Source of the DNA: Siphonodentalium dalli
Lineage: Eukaryota; Mollusca; Scaphopoda; Gadilida; Siphonodentaliidae
Direction: 5' to 3'
NCBI GenBank assembly: GCA_032622095.1
Contig: CP136067.1
Location: forward strand, 44,123,549-44,187,548
Length of the DNA stretch: 64,000 bases
Shown here: positions 11,939-21,358 of the stretch, piece by piece
Position numbering within the stretch: position 1 is the first letter of the stretch
How the letters are laid out: every line of letters begins with the position of its first letter
Translations under genes and position numbers: made by a program
Notes under the pieces: generated by a model
What the model saw: only the letters and a program-made list of their open reading frames with translations
What the model was told of the DNA's origin: nothing
Databases searched by the model: none

Positions 11939-12458
11939 TTAAAGGCCCACTTAATTTTCGAACCCCCAGATCACATATATAAAATATATGCCACTATATA
12001 TACCATTTGAAATATGAAGCTCTAGCTCTAACACTGTATTATCAGCTTATCCGGTGTAATGTACTGTGAACATATTGTTTTTGTTGAGTTAACGCAGGGT
12101 TAACTACTTGTTTTTGTGCTTAATGTTCATCTGGTTTTGTTGCGCAAAGTAAAATGTATTATTTTCAATGGAGGGGGGTAACTCTATATTTTAAAGATAA
12201 TGTTATTCCCCTTCAATTGAAAATACATTAGGTTGAATTCTGTTGCATTCTGAGAGCCATGACATATAACGGGGGAATCTTTTTATGATTTAAGATGTTT
12301 TCTATTTCTCTAGGGGCATCTTCTGATACAGACGTTTGGAATGGTGATGAACTATATATAGTGTTTTAATCATATTTTATGGCATAGATTGTGTTTAAAA
12401 CCTGATATCAAGGCACTATCAAAAATAGCCGATGACTCGAAAATTAAGTGGGCCTTAC
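11939..12458 (+). mobile_element. MITE family 2, copy 1 (nested)
   Basis: Terminal inverted repeats AAAGGCCCACTTAATTTTCG and CGAAAATTAAGTGGGCCTT. The interior is homologous to the reverse complement of 54032-54385 (shared blocks CTTATCCGGTGTAAT, TGTTTTTGTTGAG, TATTATTTTCAATGGA), but this copy has about 165 bp more. It lies within the foldback-type transposon, so it is the innermost layer of the nest or was carried in by it. Confidence 0.82.
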
Positions 12459-12845
12459 AATTCAATACAAATTCACAATTGCAGTTAGGTTCAACTCATA
12501 CCCGTCTATTCAACGACATTCTGCTTCGCAGTATTCATTAAGAGTTATAGTCCCGCTGTTTATAATCCCTCCTTTAGCTAGCGTATTGTTGCCTGTAAGA
12601 TTATTGAGATATAACGCCACACGCGATGACATCAAATCACTTGGAAAGAGCAATTGTGTGGGCTGCCTGGCGTGAATATGTATTGGAAAATAACGTCATA
12701 CGTAATGACATTAAATCTCAAGGAAACCCGCGAAAAAATAAAAAATAACATTTATTGTTTCAATGTTTTAAGTTATTTCCTTCATAAAAAAGAGTCTTCG
12801 TGATAAAGAACCCTCTCAATACTTGAAAATAGAATTAACCTTTAA
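12459..12845. other. internal part of the foldback-type transposon
   Basis: No ORF of recognisable origin. An AT-rich spacer lies between the nested MITE and the right 16-bp array. Confidence 0.5.
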
Positions 12846-12930
12846 AAACAAATCTTCGGAATAGCGAACCTTCGGAGTAGTGAACCTTCGGAATAGTGAA
12901 CCTTCGGAATAGTGAACCTTCGGAATAGAG
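12846..12930 (-). repeat. 16-bp tandem array, right arm (inverted)
   Basis: Five units of the same 16-bp motif in inverted orientation (CCTTCGGAATAGTGAA). Together with the left array they could pair into a long stem. Confidence 0.92.
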
Positions 12931-12940
12931 ACATGTTCCC

Positions 12941-12948
12941 GAAATATG
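12941..12948. repeat. target-site duplication GAAATATG (right)
   Basis: Second copy of the 8-mer at 11518-11525. After it the interrupted B2 repeat continues without loss. Confidence 0.9.
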
Positions 12949-13120
12949 TTTTATGTAAATATTGATAACTAAAATAACACAATCATACATACAACACAAT
13001 TCTCACATTTGACAAATACATGGACAAACACATGTAAGCGAAACAAAATAAATAAGACAGATACATATCATGCATTAAATGAATACATTTACTACTGTAT
13101 AAACCTGCATAGTTGAATAT
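12949..13120 (-). repeat. Ngaro repeat B2, proximal part
   Basis: Continues the match to B1 (TTTTATGTAAATATTGATAA ... TGCATAGTTGAATAT). A few substitutions separate it from 13664-13835. Confidence 0.88.
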
Positions 13121-13180
13121 ATTTTTGGTTTTTAATAATTATTCTTCTAATTGGGTTGGATAATTTTATAGGGTGGGTAA

Positions 13181-13607
13181 AACTTAGTGCGACCGCACCT
13201 ATCGGCGAATCATGTATTGTGTACAAAAGAACAATGACAGCGATTCGTATTTCGCGGGAATTTTCTTAGACCAATCAAAAGCTGCCATTTGTAGGTCAGT
13301 TACAATTAGTCACTATTTCCAAATTATTCTTGTTAATTAACTATAACCATTCGTTGTTATTTTATCACGAATTAATGTGATCCAAGTAATAAAGTTCTTT
13401 TCTAATTTATTTAATCACTTTTTATTTCATCCAATCGTTCCGTTTTTATACAATACATGATTCGCTAATGTACTTCCGGCTGACACGCCCACTCTCCACT
13501 TCCGGGAAAATATGCAGCGAGCATGGTAAATTTCGACCACAGATTTGTTATTCCTCGGGTAATTAGCCATTTTAATTCGGTATCTTTGATACCGAAATAA
13601 AATAACA
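13181..13607 (-). repeat. Ngaro repeat A2
   Basis: About 427 bp, nearly identical to A1 (17451-17878), from AACTTAGTGCGACCGCACC to ACCGAAATAAAATAACA. The visible differences are few, for example TTTTCTTAG for TTTTGTTAG and CACGCCC for CACGTCC. Confidence 0.92.
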
Positions 13608-13608
13608 T

Positions 13609-13835
13609 AATTACCCGAGTGGCACAAATTTAAAACTAACTTTACTTTGTTGGCCGAAATATGTTTTATGTAAATATTGATAACTAAAATAACACAATCA
13701 TGCATACAACACAATTCTCACATTTGACAAATACATGGACAAACACATGTAAGCGAAACAAAATAAATAAGACAGATACATATCATGCATTAAATGAATA
13801 CATTTACTACTGTATAAACCTGCATAGTTGAATAT
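13609..13835 (-). repeat. Ngaro repeat B1
   Basis: Uninterrupted copy of B, next to A2 with one or two bases between. It preserves the empty site of the 1.4-kb transposon that split B2. Confidence 0.9.
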
Positions 13836-14187
13836 TGACCAATTCTTGGCCTAAGAGGCCACCAAATCGTAGGTGCCAAAAAAGAGCGCACACTACTGAA
13901 GTAGCTTACATGAATATCTCTTTATGTTCTATACCGTAAAGAGCCTTAATGACTATTAGATGTAGGTCTTTATTAGAAAAAGTTGTCAGCCGTCTCAGAA
14001 TGAGGGAAAAAGTCCACAACTCCCCGGGACTCACCAAGTGGTTTCCGGCCCAGGGCAGTTGGGAGTGATTGCTGAACTAACCCTTGAAAATTCAGTCATT
14101 CACAAAAAAAGTCTCATTCTAAGCCTGATGACATCACTCCATCTAATCATTACCCATCATTTTCATAACGTATTATTATCTCTCAAT
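13836..14187 (-). other. Ngaro 3' internal region, no ORF
   Basis: Lies between the SGNH-like sequence and B1. No coding signal on either strand. Confidence 0.5.
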
Positions 14188-14197
14188 TTATATTGTT

Positions 14198-14698
14198 TGA
14201 GCACTTGTATAAAAAAAGTTCTTCAATTGCCTTGTACCTTCAAAATTTAAATGTAATCCACCATCGCTTCTAGCAAAAAACCTATGTTTTGGCATTCCAT
14301 CTTTCATAAATGGTTTATATGAACTAACATATTCTACCACTCTTTCATCGTCTAATGCTATATTTCTCAATTTGGCATTACAATCTATAACCAGCCTATT
14401 TGACTCTTCAAAGTCTTGGCAAAATGGAAGATATAACAACTCTGAATTTCTTGATTTTGAAAAGCGATGCCAACATATTGCTATATGCTTCTTCAAAATC
14501 CTTTACAGACATATGTTCTGCAACATTGTTAGTGCCCACATGAATTAGTATAAGATCAAATTTTGCCAGTTAATCCCTTTTTGAATTGAGATGCCAATTT
14601 AGCTTTCCTATTGTGACTCCCCTTATACTGCATACTTCTGTGTAATCGATACCTTCTATGTATTTAACTATGGAGTCCCCCAGTATCAAAACCGACCT
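14198..14698 (-). pseudogene. SGNH hydrolase domain of the Ngaro-like element
   Basis: Minus-strand translation begins SVLILGDSIVKYIEG (block I, nucleophile Ser in GDS), continues with RGVTIGKL (block II Gly), LILIHVGTNNV (block III GTNN), VVISSILPR (block IV-like), and ends SDGGLHLNFEGTRQL (block V, Asp and His of the triad). All four catalytic blocks of the SGNH/GDSL family are therefore visible. One in-frame stop (TAA near 14566) and a frameshift near 14415 break the frame. SGNH-type hydrolase ORFs have been described in some Ngaro-like elements, so position and orientation fit. The substrate in retroelements is unknown; an esterase role at membranes has been proposed for related LINE proteins. 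Confidence 0.8.
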
Positions 14699-14859
14699 GA
14701 TGCCCATCTGACCTGTAAAAGAAGGCTACATTTAAAATTCATCTTAACTTTGAATTTTTGTGGTTCAGTCAAAGAGTTTCTTTTTAACCCAATCAGTGAC
14801 ATATCAAGGATACTAATAAGAGATCTATATTAACATTCTATATTTTCTCAACCATTTTT

Positions 14860-15790
14860 TGGGTAACTGATAATCTGTCCTTTAGTGTAAATTCCAAATA
14901 GATTTTATAGGCATCACTAATCCAGTTTCCATGCAACTGAATGAGTTCAGCCGAAACTCCAGACTGAAAGGCATATAAGGCCCCACCCCTTCTCAGTGAA
15001 TGTGATGAGAATAATTCAGACTATTCTCCAATCTATCAAGTCTGTCACGTAAAAACTGAGTAAAGTAGTTGTAGGTAATTGGTACCAGACCTTTCCCAGT
15101 CTTTCTAACAAATGCTGGGCTTTTACCGACCGTTTTTACAATATTCACCATTCTATTATATGCTGAAACTGGACAAAGAATATGTCCATGGATGGCAACT
15201 AAAGGTATTGTTAATTCTTTTTCTCCAAATTGGATAGTTTTTGATCATCCAAATTTTACTAGCAAAAAGTGGTTTTCAACTGTTATATCTTCTCGTTTCA
15301 GCACTTTATTCAAATCAAATTTACTGATTGAATCTACCACTAAATTTGATTTTCTAGCCATCAGAAAAAATCCAAACAACATTATGCACCACATTGTTGT
15401 GTGTAGCGGATTATTGAAATCAATAATTTGTGCTACTTTTCTCAAAAATTCAACTGTGATTGGACTTGCTCTCTTTGGCAATTAAGGTTGCCGTCTGGCA
15501 ATACCCTTCAGTACTAATTTCAATGAATAAGATTCTACAGCCTCGCAATCTAAATTTAACATGGCATGCAGAGTTTTTACTCCAGAAATATAATTTTTTA
15601 CTTATGTGACACACTTGAAAGACCTGCTAAGAAACTGTGCATAATAATTAAGCACATTTTCTTCAACCGGAAATGGATCAAATTTGAAATAAAAACAAAA
15701 TTGTAAGAATGTTTTGAACTGAGTCTCTAAATTACTGTAAGTTCCTTTCGCGAAGGCTGAACATCGTGAAACCTTTGTTTCTTTGGCCAA
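14860..15790 (-). pseudogene. tyrosine recombinase of the Ngaro-like element
   Basis: An N-terminal core-binding part (15790-15602: GTYSNLETQFKTFLQFCFYF ... YYAQFLSRS) is followed by the catalytic domain from about 15481. Visible catalytic blocks are LMARKSNL (first Arg), HSLRRGGALYAF near 14981-15002 (the HxxR box), and QLHGNWISDAYKIYL near 14895-14930 (His/Trp and the Tyr nucleophile). This is the R-H-R-H/W-Y set of DIRS/Ngaro recombinases, which would integrate a circular cDNA. The two halves are in different frames with unreadable sequence between them, and a TAG stop precedes the HxxR box by a few codons. The protein cannot be made intact. Confidence 0.85.
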
Positions 15791-15919
15791 TTTTCTTAGT
15801 TGTTCGTCTGAAATTTACCATGTATTAGAAAAATTGAATAACCTTTGTGGAATTTCAATTTCCTTATACAAGCCATGTGTATCATTTATGAATCTTGTCT
15901 TATACTGTGCATCTAAGTA

Positions 15920-16342
15920 CTACCTTGACAATGAGTCTGCCAATCTATTCTGTTCACCTGGATAATATTCAGCCCTAATCTGGAATTCATAAATTGCTGC
16001 TACATAGCAAATTTCTCTTAAGCATTTTTGATGAAAAATATCCTTTGTAGCACCTGAATTCAACACAGAAACTGTTGATTGATTATCACAATAAACTAAT
16101 ATTCTTTTGCCAGTGAAGGATTTGCCCCATAAGCCCACTGATACAACAATTGCAAGCAATTCGAGAGCATTGATATGTAATTTCTGGTTAAGAATGTGAA
16201 TCGGAAACTGTGCATGAAAACATTGACATCCATAAATCCCACCAATGCCCACTAGACACGAATCTGTCGCTAATATGGCATATTCTTGACTCCAATTATC
16301 ATAAAACATCATTGATACTCCATTGAAGTTTGGCAGAAACAA
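15920..16342 (-). pseudogene. RNase H domain of the Ngaro-like element
   Basis: Open for 140 codons. Conserved acidic positions are visible: ATDSCLVGIGG (Asp 1), INALELLAI (Glu), VYCDNQSTV (Asp 2) and the C-terminal GEQNRLADSLSR (Asp 3). The NxLADxLSR ending is typical of the RT-RNase H unit of DIRS/Ngaro and of metaviruses. It is separated from RT by only a few bases (16343-16345), where a stop splits what should be one polyprotein. It would degrade the RNA strand of the RNA-DNA hybrid during reverse transcription. Confidence 0.85.
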
Positions 16343-16345
16343 TGA

Positions 16346-17269
16346 TCACCACTTTAGATCTGATTTTATTTCAGTTGGGATATTGATTTTCTTGTTGGGT
16401 TTAGATGAATCCAAAGTTCGTAACCAATTTAACAATCGGGAAACAAATAACCTTCCTGGTTTTACACAATTTGATACAAAATTCAGCTTTCCCAACAGAC
16501 TTTGTAATTCCTGCAATGAAGCATTCGGCTTGATTAACAATTCATCTACTAACTGTAAAAATATTTCATGGAGTCTCTCTTTTGTTATTGTTAATGATTT
16601 CTGAACAGTATCGAATTGTACCCCAAGGAATACCATTTTTGTGGACGGTGCACAAGCTTTTGATTTTGATTCCTCCAATCCACATTTCTCCATTATGTTA
16701 CCCAGCAATTGGAATGAGCTTTCTGCCTCATTAGCTATCTGTGCCGATGCCATATCATCCAGATAGTTTATAATTGTGATTCCATCCTTAAGAGCTATGA
16801 ATGCAAATGCATTCGAAACTCTCTGAAAAATGTATGCACTTGATCTCAAACCCATTGTCAACACATGATCAAAGTATAATTTTTCTTGGAATTTATATCC
16901 CAGGAGATGGATATCCCCTGGACAACAAGGTATTTGTCTGTACGCTCTTCGTAAGTCCCTTCTCCACATTAATACAGTTCCATTTCCTTGAGATTTGATT
17001 AACTCTACTAGATCATCAACTGTTGGATACTTAATTGTGATGTTTTCCCCCATATATGTATCTTTGGGAATAAATGAGTTCATTGAGTTATTCGGAGGAA
17101 AACTTAGATGCAAAATTATCCTCCGCTCAACCGAGTATTTCTTTGAAACCGTGTTGAGCGGGGATAACACCACCTTTGATTTGAATGGATTGTCAGAAAA
17201 GGGGCCTATCACTGCCTTGTTTTCTATCTCATTTTTCAGATAGTTTTCAATTTCTAACGCGTGTTCCAC
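16346..17269 (-). pseudogene. reverse transcriptase of the Ngaro-like element
   Basis: Open for 307 codons. Motifs are in order: VIGPFSDNPF, LSPLNTVSKK, RRIILHLSFP (fingers), LMWRRDLRRAYRQIP (where the first catalytic Asp lies, in RRDLRRAY), GLRSSAYIFQRVSNAF, and the catalytic box INYLDDM, followed by FLGVQFD and LLGKLNFVS in the thumb/connection. YLDD with an intact DD pair is seen. The start is artificial. The N-terminal part (NHKGA motif) lies in another frame at 17254-17451, so a frameshift near 17262 separates them. This is the best preserved part of the element and supports its Ngaro/DIRS affiliation. Confidence 0.88.
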
Positions 17270-17496
17270 GCCCCTTTGTGGTTCATTGTGTGTTTAAATT
17301 TAATTTGCTCTACGTTCCCTTCAAAATTAATAGGGAATCCATAATTCAAGAATTTAAGGATTTCCCTATCATTGTAACCATATAAGAATTCTTGAATGTA
17401 TTCTATATTTAACCTTGAATAAATTGGAATCTTACATCCAAGCGCAATACAACTTAGTGCGACCGCACCTATCGGCGAATCATGTATTGTGTACAA
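17254..17496 (-). pseudogene. N-terminal part of the Ngaro polyprotein fused to repeat A1
   Basis: Residues CKIPIYSRLNIEYIQEFLYG, then YNDREILKFL, GFPINFEG and NHKGA, form the conserved lead-in to the RT of DIRS/Ngaro polyproteins. The first 15 or so codons of the open frame (from 17496) lie inside repeat A1, so the frame runs from the repeat directly into the polyprotein. No gag ORF separates them, which suggests that an internal deletion removed gag or that translation started from the repeat. The frame ends just after NHKGA and RT continues in a different frame. Confidence 0.7.
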
Positions 17497-17878
17497 AAGA
17501 ACAATGACAGCGATTCGTATTTCGCGGGAATTTTGTTAGACCAATCAAAAGCTGCCATTTGTAGGTCAGTTACAATTAGTCACTATTTCCAAATTATTCT
17601 TGTTAATTAACTATAACCATTCGTTGTTATTTTATCACGAATTAATGTGATCCAAGTAATAAAGTTCTTTTCTAATTTATTTAATCACTTTTTATTTCAT
17701 CCAATCGTTCCGTTTTTATACAATACATGATTCGCTAATGTACTTCCGGCTGACACGTCCACTCTCCACTTCCGGGAAAATATGCAGCGAGCATGGTAAA
17801 TTTCGACCACAGATTTGTTATTCCTCGGGTAATTAGCCATTTTAATTCGGTATCCTTTGATACCGAAATAAAATAACA
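17451..17878 (-). repeat. Ngaro repeat A1 (element 5' end)
   Basis: Direct repeat of A2. It would hold promoter functions of the element; none is visible by motif. The outer edge (AAATAAAATAACA) abuts the resumed ORF1-like sequence. Confidence 0.92.
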
Positions 17879-18020
17879 CAACACTGCGGTGATTGCCATT
17901 AATTTATCCGATGAGCTCAAACATATCAGGCGTACTTGTGGCCGCTGTTTCAGTAAAAACCACCCGACATGGGGTCAATACTATGAACAATTTTATACCT
18001 GTAAATACAAATTGTATTTA
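17879..18020 (+). pseudogene. zinc-knuckle remnant, probable continuation of the interrupted ORF1
   Basis: Just right of the Ngaro edge, TGCGGTGATTGCCAT can read CGDCH, in phase with the ...KTKALC end at 11470 if the host sequence is joined with the boundary shifted by one base. A second knuckle-like string, RRTCGRCFSKNHPTWG, follows about 60 bp later in another frame. This suggests that the Ngaro element landed inside the zinc-knuckle region of the ORF1. The phase depends on one ambiguous base at the boundary and on later frameshifts, so the assignment is tentative. Confidence 0.4.
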
Positions 18021-18285
18021 TTAATTTGTAATTACAAATTTGTGTTAACTATCACAGTGGTTTCATAGTACAGGGAAAATTTAGCCGTATTATTGTGATA
18101 CCTTAGACAGGTCGAGAGGTGAAACCCCTAAAACGCAGCTGTAAAACTTAGAAAAAACTAACTCACCACTCTGCTCCCATTCACCCGTTATCAGTGTTAT
18201 CTGAATACCAGTTCAAATTAGACGGACATGTATATAGAGCTAAAATATCTGACAACAATTTATATGGGGAAGTTACAAGTATAGG

Positions 18286-18379
18286 TTATAACCCCCTTGG
18301 GTATCTGTACAAGAAATATAGACCAAGCCGCGAAGCGGCGCGGTCTATATTTCTTGTACAGATACCCAAGGGGGTTATG
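18286..18379. repeat. foldback hairpin
   Basis: Arms of about 44 nt: ATAACCCCCTTGGGTATCTG on the outer left answers CAGATACCCAAGGGGGTTAT on the outer right. The core is CCGC-GAA-GCGG. Nearly perfect and without coding potential. Confidence 0.88.
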
Positions 18380-18946
18380 ACATATTTATAAAACGGTTCA
18401 CACCCCAAGGCAAACACAATTGAGCCACATTCTATTCGACGATTACCTATCAATTACCATTCAATTAAAAGTTAATTGAATTGATTGTGGTGTTACATAT
18501 TCCTGTTGAATAATTAGTCAAATGTTCGATGACAATCGGCTCACTTGGGTCTGCATTATATATCAGCATTGATAAATCATTTTGTGTCCGAATTTGAGAA
18601 CGTTTATACTGACTACGTGTTTCTTGATAAAACAGATTCTACGTTGTGACGATTTTTTATTTATTGTCTATATATATTTGATGATTATTTCTATTTTGAT
18701 ATGCCGTGACGACAAATTCAAATTAGTTTATTCTCATTCATCATCATGATATGATATATAGAGATCACAAATATACATGTAATACAATAGGTATAAAAGA
18801 GGTATGGCGTTGATACTAACAAATAAGTACATATCTTCTAACGTTTACATATCAGGAATATGGTCATATAGGGAAGGATCGTGCTGTTTAAGTTACTCAA
18901 AAGGGGGGTTGGAATGGGTTGTGTTGTGTTGGGAGCGGTGAACTCG
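18380..18946. other. no gene seen
   Basis: Possibly the 3' untranslated tail of the minus-strand LINE that follows. No terminal microsatellite is recognisable. Confidence 0.35.
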
Positions 18947-19585
18947 TCAAGTGGACGTTCGTCTTATATAATTGCTTAATTTATGTAGGACAGTCACATT
19001 GTTGGAGTTTAATAGGAGAACAAAACGGTATGTACTAGGATTCTCGGTCACTGAAACTGGTATATTTCGTCTACGTAAGGAACTCCAGTAAGTACATTCC
19101 ATTAAGTGGTGATATTCGTCACCTAATGAATTAGTCCTACATAAGTTACAATATCTTTTATTCTTGTCAATGTTAAGCCATGATCCTGTTTCTATTGGTA
19201 GGCGATGGTTTCTACAGCGATATCTCATTAAAGTAATCACGTCGTTTCTTGTTAACTTATATAAGTAAGGTTCAGTACCAAAAAAAAAATTGTAAATTCT
19301 ATAGGTCGAACATTTACCAAGTGAATTCACCTTTAATTTCCAATCGTAGATAAATTTTTCAGTTAAGGTTCGTTCGACTGATTCTTTAACATGCGCTGGT
19401 TCGAATTCTTCGGTGCCCTGTATAATCCAATAATAAGATAAACCCGTGGTATTCAGTATAGCTTCTATATGACTTAACCAGGGGTGACTCCATTCTTTTG
19501 AATACTTGCTAAGTAAATAGTAGTATAGTGTTTGCGTTATTTTAGGTTTGTTCGAATTAATTAATTTTGCCCAGTAGTAAACCAT
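18947..19585 (-). pseudogene. LINE ORF2 C-terminal fragment
   Basis: Open for 212 codons. It contains the C-terminal module shared with the LINE at 27-29 kb and the fragment at 41 kb: SYYWIIQG, YRIYNFFFGTEPYLYKL, LMRYRCRNHRLPIETGSW, and a Cys/His motif CNLC...GDEYHHLMEC. No RT palm precedes it, so the copy is 5'-truncated, as is usual for LINEs. The open frame is free of stops, yet the protein would lack all catalytic domains. The rightward boundary near 19600 is not sharply defined. Confidence 0.8.
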
Positions 19586-20316
19586 TCTGGTGTCGATTCT
19601 GGTGACAATAAACTGTTTCAGCTGTTTAAGTTATTTTTCGCCTTGTTGTCATAATGGAATTATCGTTCAGAACACAGGAGACAATGTGCCGCTAGTGTTC
19701 GGACTAGGAAGTGAAACTATTCCACATTAATTGCATGAAGTTTGTTTGATGAAATATCACCGGCATTCATAACAAAAGACGCAAGCAAACCTGTGTATAG
19801 TGTCTGTATTTTCGGCGCATGTATATATACAGTTTGTGAAATTTTCTCAATGTATCATTCTGAAGATCATTATGTGATTATTGTGAATTATACATTCGAA
19901 ACAGGTTTGGATCTCGTTCAGTTTACGTCCAATCGCCGCCCCTCTCGATAGACAAAAACATATTCAACCAAAAGTGTTGGGTCCCAACCCATGCAGACCA
20001 CCCCTATATGTCCGCTAATAATGGAATGATCCGTGTTTTAACTTCCCAAGTGACTGGTGCGATCATTATCATGGCGCATTGTTAGAATTAAACACCTACC
20101 GGTCCGATCTTCTTTCAGCTTACTATCCAATTAATGTCAATTTCTGTGTGATATTTAGCTCAAGTCTGTATTTTGGCCCCGTTGAAATACAGATTCATAC
20201 AAGAAATATTGTTCATGAATTGGAGCAATTTGATTGGCCGAGGGGTGTGAACCGGTTTATAATTGGAGATATCTGTAAATACAAAGAACACGTACTATTT
20301 GTGATTTATGTTTGTA
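19586..20316. other. no gene seen
   Basis: Short frames at 19742-19951 and 20079-20339 have no recognisable domain. The latter runs into the hAT element and is not a gene. Confidence 0.45.
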
Positions 20317-20324
20317 ATCGTAGG
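20317..20324. repeat. target-site duplication ATCGTAGG (left)
   Basis: Repeated exactly at 21359-21366, on the other side of the hAT-type element. Confidence 0.88.
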
Positions 20325-21358
20325 CAGGGATGTGGCTAGAGGGTCTCCGCTGGGGGGTGTCCACCTTGGGAATTTCCAACTGCACCCCCCCCCCTTGAGT
20401 AGGAATCATACCAACTCAACTTTTTGCATAATTCCATTTGCACCCCCCCCCCCCTTGAGTCGGAATCACACCAACAGAACTTTTTGCATAATTCCATTTA
20501 CACCCCCCCCCCCTTTGTACCTCATGCTCAGGCCTAATTTCCTATATATTCATAAGCCATGCTTCTATTTTCCCAGTATGAGAACATTAAGATATTTTAA
20601 CCTGAAAATTGCCCCAAAAAAAACAACTAGTGATCTAATTCCAGACAAATGCACACAGCTACCGACAACAGACCAGGAAACACCGGGCCGACCATGGTTG
20701 TTTGGCCCGGTGTGAGAAAATTTTGAAATCTATACAAGAAAATCTCAAATCCTAGTGTTGGAAATTTCAAACCTCATGCTCCCCCTCAGGTTGGAAATTT
20801 CTTCAAGTGATGACCATTTATGTCTACAAGTTTGACCAAATGTAGTAAAATATTGTTTTGCTAAACTATTTAGCAGTTTTGTATTGGCCATGCGGATGGG
20901 GCAATGACACACCGGGCCGACCATGGTTCGGCCCGGTGTGCGAAAATTTTGAAATCTGAACAAGAAAATCGCAAAATCCTAACATCTAGACTAGCCTCAA
21001 GCCTTCCTACTGTTGGAAATTTCAAACCCTACACCCCCACTTAGGTTGGAAAATTTCCAACTGATGACAATTCCAATGACAATGTTGACCAATTGTATGA
21101 CAATATTGTTTTCTTAAATTAACTAGAAGTTTTTGACTGGCCACGGGGGAGGGACCAGGACACAAGCTTTCCAAGTGTTGGAAATTTCCAACCTGTCACC
21201 CCCTAAGGTTGGAAAATACAGATTCATACAAGATACCTATTGTTGGTGTGAAATTTCGTTGTGGCAGGTATGAAATTTCCAACTATTGAAAATATAGTTC
21301 TCTGCTGGGGGGGGGGGTGAGACACCCCCACACCCCCCCCCCTCTAGCCACATCCCTG
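20325..21358. mobile_element. hAT-type non-autonomous element
   Basis: Terminal inverted repeats are CAGGGATGTGGCTAGAGGG and its complement (CCCTCTAGCCACATCCCTG), flanked by the 8-bp duplication ATCGTAGG. CAGGG ends with an 8-bp duplication are typical of hAT transposons. The 1034-bp interior holds C-run repeats (20378-20520, units of about 60 bp), two tandem units with the palindrome ACACCGGGCC...GGCCCGGTGT (near 20681 and 20911, period about 230 bp), and many TTGGAAATTTCCAAC palindromes. No transposase is encoded. Related decayed sequence appears at 22076-22331, 31801-32110 and perhaps 34693-34820. Confidence 0.87.
20378..20520. repeat. tandem repeat with poly-C runs
   Basis: About 2.3 units of roughly 60 bp. 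Each has 11-14 C followed by TTGAGT.GGAATCA.ACCAAC and TTTTTGCATAATTCCATTT. C-run lengths are prone to sequencing error. Confidence 0.85.

Larger units (their letters stand above)
11526..12940. mobile_element. foldback-type DNA transposon with subterminal 16-bp arrays
   Basis: This 1415-bp insertion lies between two copies of GAAATATG. Its ends are GGGTAGGGTTCTCTATTCC and the inverse of GGGAACATGTCTCTATTCC. Just inside the left end, TTCCGAAGG repeats seven times with an exact 16-bp period (starts 11541, 11557, 11573, 11589, 11605, 11621, 11637; consensus TTCCGAAGGTTCRYTA). Just inside the right end are five inverted units (about 12852-12926). Long inverted tandem arrays and a 7-9-bp duplication recall Foldback/Galileo (P superfamily) or hAT elements; I cannot decide between them. 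I found no transposase ORF. A second MITE (11939-12458) sits inside. Confidence 0.85.
11471..17878 (-). mobile_element. Ngaro-like tyrosine-recombinase retrotransposon (decayed)
   Basis: Minus-strand element. Reading from its 5' end at 17878 the order is repeat A1 (17878-17451), RT and RNase H, tyrosine recombinase, SGNH hydrolase, B1 (13835-13609), A2 (13607-13181), a 60-bp spacer, and B2 (13120-12949 plus 11525-11471). A1...B1-A2-B2 is the split-direct-repeat arrangement known for Ngaro elements, which use a tyrosine recombinase in place of an integrase and make no target duplication. The B1/A2 junction would represent the joined ends of a circular intermediate. A gag ORF is missing between A1 and RT. 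Frameshifts and stops in all domains show it is inactive. B2 is split by a younger transposon at 11526-12940. Confidence 0.85.

Noticed and set aside
13181-17878. LTR retrotransposon (A1/A2 read as LTRs)
   Set aside because: The recombinase is of tyrosine type, B repeats lie outside A2, and no TG...CA ends or target duplication are seen; split direct repeats explain it better.
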